From CAZOIA01 sp964579675 (lineage in GTDB: Bacteria > Planctomycetota > Phycisphaerae > UBA1845 > PWPN01), in assembly GCA_964579675.1 (NCBI GenBank), contig CAZOIA010000289.1, positions 1 through 5,708 of the forward strand: 5,708 nt of DNA. The letters are read 5' to 3'. The notes beneath the pieces are model-generated. The model was not told the origin of the DNA and made no database searches. It was given only the letters and a program-made list of their open reading frames with translations. Below, in pieces: positions 1-4,844 of this stretch (positions are counted from its first letter, which is position 1; every line of letters begins with the position of its first letter). Made by a program: the position numbers and the translations under genes.

Positions 1-1
1 G

Positions 2-1435
2 ACGGCGCGTCTTGAGCCTCGACCGGCACGCTTCGTCGGGTACGTCCCGGTCGATCGGCCGATCCAGACGCCCCCGAAGGACCAATTGCGCAAACCGCCC
101 GCCGACTTCCCTGATCCCCTTCTCGACGATGAGACGGTACCTGTTGCTGCGGGCAAAGCGCAGCCGATCTGGATCACGGTGCCGATCCCTGCCGATGCCC
201 GGCCCGGCACTTACCGCGGCGTGGTGAACGTCCTGGCAAAGGTGCCCGGGGCCACGGCTGGCGAAACCGCGGAGCTCGGGTCGCAGGTGGAAACCGCAAT
301 CCGCGTGTTCGATGCGAAGATCGGGCGGCCCCGGCTCTGGGTCACCAACTGGTTCCGCATGCACTCACCGCACATGGACATTGCACCGAAACCCGACTCG
401 CCCGCGTATTGGGCGCTGCTCCGCCGTTACGCCCGGAACATGGCCGACCATCATCAGAACGTTGCCCTCATCTCGCCCCTGTCCCTTGCCACCTTCAGCG
501 CAGGTGAGAATGGTCACCTGGACATCGACTTCTCCCGTTTTGACCGCTGGGTGACGATCTTCACTCAACAGGGCGTGATCGGTCGGATCGAGGGCGGGCA
601 CATCGGCACGCGCGCGAAGGGCTGGAATTCGCCGTTCGTGGTCCGGATTCGCCGGATCAAGGACGGCCGGGCGCACAACGCTTCGGTCGATCCCGCCGGC
701 GACGAAGCCGACCGATTCTACGGGCAGTTCTTCCCTGCTCTGATCAAACACCTCCGCGAGAAGGGCTGGCTCGACCATTACATGCAGCACCTGGCGGACG
801 AGCCCATCCCCGAGAACATCGCCAGCTACCGGGCCCTGGCCAAGCTGGCTCGAAAGTACGCCCCTGAGCTTCGGATCATCGAGGCATGCCACACCAAAGA
901 CCTCGTAGGCGCGATCGACATCTGGGTACCTCAGCTCAACTTCCTTCATCGCGACTATCAGCACTATCGGGAGCGTCAGCGGTCCGGGGAAGAGGTTTGG
1001 CTCTATACCTGCGTGTTCCCCCAGGGCGAGTACGCGAACCGGTTCATCGAGCAGCCGCTGCTCAAGACCCGCCTGCTACATTGGATCAACTTCCACTGCG
1101 GTGCCACGGGCTATCTGCATTGGGGCTACAACCATTGGACAAGCGACAGTCCTTTCACGCATACGACCCGGGCGCACGGTGGTCCCCCCTACCTTCCCGC
1201 CGGGGACCCCTGGATCGTCTACCCCGGGCGGCAGGGCCCTCTCGACTCGATCCGCCACGAAGCCATGCGGGACGGGATCACCGATTATGAGTTGCTGAGC
1301 CTGCTGGCGGAGCGAAATCCGGCGGCGGCCAGGCAGCTCGCCTCAAGGCACGTGCTCGACTTCGACCGGTACGATTGTGACGTCGAAACGTTTCGAACAA
1401 CCCGTCGCGAGCTCCTGAAGTCACTGAGCCAGTGA
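2..1435 (+). CDS. GH123-like glycoside hydrolase with DUF4091 C-terminal domain, 5'-truncated by window edge
   Basis: The frame is open from base 2 to the TGA at 1433-1435 (477 visible residues), and no convincing start is visible, so the true start lies upstream; the in-frame TTG at 86 has no ribosome binding site and falls inside the N-terminal domain. Visible residues 11-80 resemble the beta-sandwich of GH123-type proteins (VGYVPVD, then FPDPLL, then ADARPGTYRG). Residues about 110-400 look like the TIM-barrel region, including HLADEP with an adjacent Asp-Glu pair at visible residues 266-267. In characterised GH123 N-acetyl-beta-galactosaminidases such a pair forms the substrate-assisted catalytic site (family knowledge). 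The C-terminal part carries GYLHWGYNHW (370-379) and SIRHEAMRDGITDYELL (416-432), the hallmark of DUF4091. A secreted glycosidase role is inferred; the exact sugar cannot be read, because many planctomycete DUF4091 proteins are uncharacterised. Any signal peptide is outside the window. Confidence 0.85.
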   Translation, partial: TARLEPRPARFVGYVPVDRPIQTPPKDQLRKPPADFPDPLLDDETVPVAAGKAQPIWITVPIPADARPGTYRGVVNVLAKVPGATAGETAELGSQVETAIRVFDAKIGRPRLWVTNWFRMHSPHMDIAPKPDSPAYWALLRRYARNMADHHQNVALISPLSLATFSAGENGHLDIDFSRFDRWVTIFTQQGVIGRIEGGHIGTRAKGWNSPFVVRIRRIKDGRAHNASVDPAGDEADRFYGQFFPALIKHLREKGWLDHYMQHLADEPIPENIASYRALAKLARKYAPELRIIEACHTKDLVGAIDIWVPQLNFLHRDYQHYRERQRSGEEVWLYTCVFPQGEYANRFIEQPLLKTRLLHWINFHCGATGYLHWGYNHWTSDSPFTHTTRAHGGPPYLPAGDPWIVYPGRQGPLDSIRHEAMRDGITDYELLSLLAERNPAAARQLASRHVLDFDRYDCDVETFRTTRRELLKSLSQ

Positions 1436-1436
1436 G

Positions 1437-1487
1437 CCGGGTGGTCCTCCGCCCGGATAAGGGGCCGGCCCGGGGACGAGCCGGCTC
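1437..1487. terminator. GC-rich hairpins between convergent genes, possible bidirectional terminator
   Basis: Two bases after the stop of the GH123-like gene, 1437-1444 (CCGGGTGG) can pair with 1449-1456 (CCGCCCGG) around the 4-base loop TCCT. This gives an 8-bp stem with one G-U wobble. A second possible stem pairs GCCGGC at 1464-1469 with GCCGGC at 1480-1485, and the latter sits in a perfect 10-base palindrome, GAGCCGGCTC (1478-1487). No T-tract follows on either strand, so this is not a canonical intrinsic terminator. The position between two converging genes and the immediate proximity to the stop codon are the main support. Confidence 0.4.
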
Positions 1488-1579
1488 GCGAAATCCTATA
1501 AGAGCGGTGAGCAGGGCAGACCCCGCGACACGATCCGGCCGGCGCCGCGCGAATGGTGCAATGCTGTTCGGCCCTGTGT

Positions 1580-2251
1580 CTATCCCCTCGGATGCCCGAT
1601 GGGCAGCAGGTACAGGACGCTATGGCTTTCGGGCAGCTTCAGCACCGCGGCGACCTTATGATCTTCGAACGCGCCGATCGACACGCCGCCAAGGTGCAGG
1701 GCGGTTGCCTGGAGAAGGATGTTCTGAGCCACGTGGCCCGCCTCCAAAAAGCAGTACCGCTCGGCCCGGCGGCCGTACTTGCGAGCCGTCCGTTCCACCA
1801 CCGCCGTGATCACGACGCACGCCGGCGCCCGACCGATCGGCTGCTGGTCGAGTCCGGCCCCCTGCAACGAGCGGCGAAGGTCGCCAGTCAGGTGTCGCTG
1901 GAGCGAGTGGCCCTTCGGGCGGTAGTGGTCGACTCCGTCGGCAGTGACGATATAGAGCTCGATCGGGTACAGGGCCCCGGCGGACGGCGAAGCCCGGAAC
2001 CCACGGTCGCGATTCGTAATCCCTTGCCCCGCCCAGCAGAGTTGGGCGATCTGCTCGCGGGTCAAGGCCTTGTCCGTGAACTCCCGGACTGACCGCCGTT
2101 GGGCGATGGCCGCTTCGAGCGACATCTGCCCGGCCAGCACCGGCGGCGGCAACGGCTTGGGTGTGTCCTCGCCTGCTCCGATCGCGCATGACGCAACGAC
2201 GATCCCCAGCATCACCACCATGCAGTAAACCCAACAACCTCGAACTCTCAT
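1580..2251 (-). CDS. SagB-type nitroreductase-family FMN oxidoreductase, predicted lipoprotein
   Basis: This 223-residue protein belongs to the FMN-binding nitroreductase superfamily and most resembles the SagB/ThcOx branch. Motifs in order: RRSVREF (52-58, expected FMN phosphate contact), PSAGALYPIELYIV (89-102), EAGHVAQN (170-177), GAFED (193-197) and the terminal PIGHPRG (217-223), which is how such domains usually end. The start chosen is the ATG at 2251-2249: it follows GAGGAGGA with a 7-base spacer and yields an export signal. An in-frame ATG at 2386 would add 45 residues of low-complexity, non-homologous sequence ahead of that signal. Residues 1-22 read as basic (RVR), then hydrophobic, then VASC, a lipobox-like site with the acylated Cys at 22. 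There is no twin-arginine motif. The substrate is unknown; SagB proper oxidises azolines in thiazole/oxazole-modified peptides, but no YcaO or precursor gene is adjacent, so a generic redox role is equally likely. The gene converges on the GH123-like gene. Confidence 0.85.
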   Translation of the reverse strand: MRVRGCWVYCMVVMLGIVVASCAIGAGEDTPKPLPPPVLAGQMSLEAAIAQRRSVREFTDKALTREQIAQLCWAGQGITNRDRGFRASPSAGALYPIELYIVTADGVDHYRPKGHSLQRHLTGDLRRSLQGAGLDQQPIGRAPACVVITAVVERTARKYGRRAERYCFLEAGHVAQNILLQATALHLGGVSIGAFEDHKVAAVLKLPESHSVLYLLPIGHPRG

Positions 2252-2258
2252 GACTCGG

Positions 2259-2266
2259 TCCTCCTC
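2259..2266 (-). promoter_or_regulatory. Shine-Dalgarno site of the nitroreductase gene
   Basis: Read on the minus strand the sequence is GAGGAGGA, followed by 7 bases and the ATG at 2251. This near-perfect complement to the anti-Shine-Dalgarno sequence decides the start of the nitroreductase in favour of the form with the lipoprotein signal. Confidence 0.8.
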
Positions 2267-2311
2267 GTCGTTCCTGACCGCCCGGCTCCTGGCCCACGCC
2301 CCATGGAAATG

Positions 2312-2329
2312 ATCATAACGCCCCGGCGT
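2312..2329 (-). promoter_or_regulatory. Possible -10 element with adjacent inverted repeat upstream of the nitroreductase
   Basis: On the minus strand TATGAT (2317-2312) matches 5 of 6 bases of the sigma70 -10 consensus and lies about 60 bases before the start codon. Immediately upstream is ACGCC-GG-GGCGT (2329-2318), an inverted repeat with 5-base arms that could bind a regulator. No good -35 hexamer is present at 16-18 bases: TTGTAG is 20 bases away. The promoter call is therefore weak, and the organism's sigma preferences are unknown. Confidence 0.25.
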
Positions 2330-2370
2330 CAGTACCACTACAAGCTCGTATCCGAAAGCGGAAAGGAGAG

Positions 2371-2430
2371 GGGAAATGGGCAACAAACGGGAAACAGGAA
2401 CGGGAAACGAACGCGGGCCGAAACGGGGAC
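2371..2430. repeat. Purine-rich tract with short direct repeats
   Basis: The plus strand from about 2351 to 2430 is strongly purine-rich. AACGGGAAAC occurs identically at 2386-2395 and 2399-2408 (13-base period). GGGAAA also occurs at 2371-2376, and a degenerate copy AAACGGGGAC lies at 2421-2430. The tract lies where the C-terminal part of the decayed minus-strand gene would be expected. It could be a degenerate minisatellite-like expansion or simply biased spacer. Confidence 0.4.
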
Positions 2431-2654
2431 GCAGCTAGTTTGAACGACCGATCGCGGGCAACCTCGAACTCGGACCAGTCCAAGCCCACTGCGTCGCAGG
2501 TCTTCCCCTTGCGGTAGAAGCTGACGCCGTGGCGGTCCGCGGCCAGGATCAGGAACAGGTAGAGGGCCTGGTCCTGGTGCGTCGTGACCGGCAGGTAGCC
2601 GTTTCGCCCGAGCCGGTGGTCGATCCAGGCTAAGGAGTTTTCGATCCTTCGCAC
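2409..2654 (-). pseudogene. Decayed fragment of a small winged-helix-like DNA-binding protein
   Basis: The minus strand encodes a protein-like stretch: LAWIDHRLGRNGYL, then QALYLFLILAADRHGVSFYRK, then GLDWSEFEVARDR and finally FRPAF. The pattern (WIDHRL near the start, ALYLFLxLAADxxGxSFYR, then a helix with FEVARDR) resembles small helix-turn-helix proteins of about 90-100 residues that I associate with planctomycete and other mobile-element contexts, possibly IS21-like elements. That association is from memory and uncertain. Signs of decay: the codon where a start is expected, just before AWIDHRL (2633-2631), is TTA. The nearest alternative, GTG at 2654, has no ribosome binding site. After ARDR the expected hydrophobic helix is degraded (SFKLAAS), and the tail runs into the purine-rich repeats rather than a recognisable end. 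The frame stays open to the TGA at 2315-2313, so a short odd protein of 113 residues is formally possible. Confidence 0.45.
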
Positions 2655-2971
2655 GCCGGGGTTGCGGGATGCAATACTTTCGCATAAACGAGAACCTTCA
2701 AGGTTGGGCCGGCGATGCGGGTGTTCTGCCACGAACAACTGGTTCGCACCGCCTCTGCCCGCACTGGCCCCCATCGGGCTGCCCGCCGTCCCACCTGAAG
2801 CCAAAACCCAGAACAGACAATGCCGCAGATCCCTGCGAGCTTGTCAGGGGACGGCGGCCTATGCCGATTCCTGAGGAATCCTTCGCGGAAGTAGAAGGTG
2901 GATCCAGATCCATCGGGAGTGCCCCTTTGGGGGAAGCAGAAGTGGATCAACATCTACCAGGTTCAAGAGCC
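2655..2971. other. Intergenic stretch without a supported gene, containing small inverted repeats
   Basis: No reading frame here has a ribosome binding site or a recognisable protein pattern. Small inverted repeats lie near the downstream gene: GATTCC-TGA-GGAATC at 2866-2880 (perfect 6-base arms), CTTC-GCG-GAAG at 2881-2891, TGGATC-CA-GATCCA at 2899-2912, and a CCCC-TTT-GGGG stem near 2925-2935. They may be leader structure or operator-like sites for the beta-propeller gene. TTGTCA at 2841-2846 resembles a -35 hexamer, but no -10 lies at the right distance. Confidence 0.4.
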
Positions 2972-2990
2972 GTGCAGTCGCCTACTGCAC
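2972..2990 (+). promoter_or_regulatory. Perfect hairpin just upstream of the ribosome binding site of the beta-propeller gene
   Basis: GTGCAGT (2972-2978) and ACTGCAC (2984-2990) are exact reverse complements around the 5-base loop CGCCT. The structure ends 5 bases before the Shine-Dalgarno sequence that begins at 2996, so in the transcript it could affect ribosome access, protect the 5' end or, as DNA, act as an operator. The inverted repeat is seen directly; its function is inferred. Confidence 0.45.
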
Positions 2991-2995
2991 TATAT

Positions 2996-3005
2996 GAGGA
3001 GAGGG
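2996..3005 (+). promoter_or_regulatory. Shine-Dalgarno site of the beta-propeller gene
   Basis: GAGGAGAGGG lies 4 bases before the ATG at 3010, and its AGGAG core (2997-3001) has an 8-base spacer. This supports the 3010 start, which also gives the protein a hydrophobic export signal. Confidence 0.75.
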
Positions 3006-3009
3006 CGTA

Positions 3010-4482
3010 ATGGGACGATACACTGTTCTTCTCGTGGTGTTTCTCAACGCAATGTCCGGGACCGCATGCGGAGGGGGCGAAGTGGCCGATGGTTCGATCT
3101 GCGATGTTGGCTCACGACGGGAGTTGTTCGTCGATACCTTCCTCATCGGCAGGCTGACCGATGCAAGGTTGGAGTTGCATCATCCCCAGCCGGCCGGCGT
3201 CGCCTTGAAATTCGACCGGCCCTGGGAAGGCGTGTTCAGCGGATACGCGACTGTGATCAAGGACGGTGAGACGTACCGTCTGTACTACCGCGGGCTCCCT
3301 GCCTCCAGCAAAGGCCACGCCGACCACTCTCTGGCCACGGAAGTCACCTGCTACGCGGAGAGTCGCGACGGCGCCATGTTTGCCCGGCCGAACTTGCGAC
3401 TGTTTGAAGTGCTGGGCATGCGCGACAACAACGTCATTCTCGCGCGCAGCCCGGCTTGTCACAACTTCAGCCCGTTTCTCGACTCCCGGCCCGGAGTCCC
3501 CGTTGGCGAGCGCTTCAAGGCGGTCGGGGGCACGGGCAAGACCGGCTTGCTCGCGTTCGTCTCTGCTGACGGGATCCACTGGCAGCCGCTGGGCGACGCA
3601 CCGATCATCACGAAGGGCGCGTTCGACTCGCAGAACGTCGTGTTCTGGTCCGAGAGCGAGGGCTGCTACGTCTGCTGCTTCCGCACGTTCAAAAGGGTCG
3701 CGGGGACGAGATACCGCTGGATTTCCCGGGCCACTTCACCGGATTTCCTTCACTGGTCCGAACCCGTTGAAATGGACATGGGCGACGTCCCTGCGGAGCA
3801 TTACTACACCAACCAGACGCATCCGTACTTCCGTGCGCCGCAGATCCATGTTTCGATCTTCGCCCGGTTCATGCCCGGCCGGCGGGTCGTGACGCCCGCG
3901 CAGGCGGATGAGATCAGCGTGGTGGGAAAGTACGCCGGCGACTGCTCCGACGCGGCGTTCATGACGACCCGCGGTGGAGCGCGGTACGATCGCACGTTCA
4001 TGGAATCGTTCATCCGGCCCGGTCCGGGGCTGGGGAACTGGGTCTCGCGCACGAACTACCCGGCCCGCGGGGTCGTACCGACCGGCCCGACCGAGATGTC
4101 TTGTTACGTCCAGCGGCGCTACGCCCAGCCGGCTCACCACCTTCAGCGCCTCACCCTTCGGATAGACGGGTTCGTTTCCGTGCATGCGCCGTACGGCGGA
4201 GGCGAGATGCTCACGAAACCGCTGACATTTCGCGGTACCAAGCTCGAGGTCAACTACGCCACGTCCGCCGCCGGCAGCATCCGCGTCGAGATTCAGGATG
4301 CGTCCGGCAAGGCTTTGCCGGGGTACGGCCTCGCCGAGGCGACGGAGCTGATCGGCGACAGGCTCGACGGCGTAGCCCACTGGCAGGCCGGCTCCGACGT
4401 CAGCGCGCTGGCCGGGCGAGCGGTCCGGCTTCGGTTCGTCATGAAGGACGCCGACCTGTATTCGATCCGATTCAGGGAATAG
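3010..4482 (+). CDS. Secreted GH32/GH43-like five-bladed beta-propeller protein with C-terminal beta-sandwich
   Basis: This complete 490-residue protein resembles a family I know mainly from planctomycetes, usually annotated hypothetical or glycosyl-hydrolase-like. Residues 1-20 form an export signal (one Arg, hydrophobic stretch at 6-15) ending at Cys20 followed by GGG. The lipobox is non-canonical (GTAC, lacking Leu/Val/Ile at -3), so cleavage could be lipoprotein or ordinary. The mature part opens with RRELFVDTFLI (36-46). Blade-like repeats follow, with YAESRDG (115-121), SADGIHW (185-191), KGAFDSQN (202-209) and SPDFLHW (243-249), as in GH32/GH43-type propellers that bind or cleave sugars. 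Residues about 400-490 look like a beta-sandwich (AAGSIRVEIQDASGKALPG, then GSDVSALAGR, then RLRFVMKDADLYSIRF). The classical GH32 WMNDPNG motif is absent and I cannot assign catalytic acids, so enzyme activity is not proven. Its neighbours are GH-like genes, which suggests glycan processing outside the cytoplasm. The downstream gene starts 362 bases later, so it is probably transcribed separately. Confidence 0.82.
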   Translation: MGRYTVLLVVFLNAMSGTACGGGEVADGSICDVGSRRELFVDTFLIGRLTDARLELHHPQPAGVALKFDRPWEGVFSGYATVIKDGETYRLYYRGLPASSKGHADHSLATEVTCYAESRDGAMFARPNLRLFEVLGMRDNNVILARSPACHNFSPFLDSRPGVPVGERFKAVGGTGKTGLLAFVSADGIHWQPLGDAPIITKGAFDSQNVVFWSESEGCYVCCFRTFKRVAGTRYRWISRATSPDFLHWSEPVEMDMGDVPAEHYYTNQTHPYFRAPQIHVSIFARFMPGRRVVTPAQADEISVVGKYAGDCSDAAFMTTRGGARYDRTFMESFIRPGPGLGNWVSRTNYPARGVVPTGPTEMSCYVQRRYAQPAHHLQRLTLRIDGFVSVHAPYGGGEMLTKPLTFRGTKLEVNYATSAAGSIRVEIQDASGKALPGYGLAEATELIGDRLDGVAHWQAGSDVSALAGRAVRLRFVMKDADLYSIRFRE

Positions 4483-4844
4483 GTGGCAACAAGTCAGCGG
4501 TCTTCCGGCCGATTTCCGTCTCGCCTGCACCGGCGCCGCGTCGCAGAACAACTGCCGGGGACTCGATGGGCGCAGAACCCGGATTGTGCACGGAGACATT
4601 TACCTAGGCCTGCTGCCGTGGCGAACGCTGCGGTTGGTGTCGGGACTTGCACCACGCGGCAACGAATCTATGATGAGCTCCTGAACCATGAGTCTGGCAA
4701 TCCTTGACGTACGATGCCGGAGCACGGGCTTTGGGCTCTACTATGCAAGGGCCAACCTGGCCGCAGAGGTGATCAGCTATCGTCGTGACCACGGGCAAGG
4801 CCCGGTCGTCGCGGCGGCCATTGCGGCGGAAATGGAGATTGGGC
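4483..4844. other. Intergenic region between two secreted-protein genes; no convincing gene
   Basis: No frame here has both a ribosome binding site and a recognisable product. A plus-strand frame from the ATG at 4688 has somewhat protein-like composition (LAAEVISY, then VVAAAIAAEMEIG) but overlaps the next gene by about 160 bases and loses that character inside it. Below the stop at 4482 only short GC palindromes are seen (CGGCGCCG at 4531-4538), with no clear terminator. A promoter candidate at 4647-4674 is listed separately. Confidence 0.5.
4647..4674 (+). promoter_or_regulatory. Candidate sigma70-like promoter for the last gene
   Basis: TTGCAC (4647-4652, 3 of 6 bases of the -35 consensus) is separated by 16 bases from TATGAT (4669-4674, 5 of 6 bases of the -10 consensus). 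Transcription would begin near 4681, leaving a leader of about 100-160 bases before the possible start codons. The same TATGAT hexamer occurs upstream of the nitroreductase. In GC-rich DNA this match is suggestive, not conclusive. Confidence 0.3.

Noticed and set aside
365..964. Long minus-strand open frame (199 codons) inside the GH123-like gene
   Set aside because: It is antisense to a well-supported coding region, has no recognisable motifs and is the type of frame expected from high-GC codon bias.
1580..2251. Azoline-peptide (TOMM) biosynthesis cluster around the SagB-like gene
   Set aside because: No YcaO cyclodehydratase, E1-like partner or small Cys/Ser/Thr-rich precursor gene is present on either side within the window.
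2252..2386. N-terminal extension of the nitroreductase to the ATG at 2386
   Set aside because: The added 45 residues place the export signal internally and read through the promoter-like region, while the ATG at 2251 has a near-perfect Shine-Dalgarno site.
2841..2869. TTGTCA at 2841 as the -35 element of a promoter for the propeller gene
   Set aside because: At a spacing of 16-18 bases no TATAAT-like hexamer is found; TATGCC occurs only 13 bases downstream.
2669..3010. Plus-strand frame of 113 codons before the propeller gene, ending at its start codon
   Set aside because: There is no ribosome binding site, its composition is low-complexity and Pro/Arg-rich, it is antisense to the relic gene at its start, and no family pattern is visible.
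3736..4599. Long minus-strand open frame (287 codons) antisense to the propeller gene
   Set aside because: Its composition is rich in Arg/Pro/Gly/Val and it mirrors the codon structure of the sense gene, which has a ribosome binding site, a signal peptide and family motifs.
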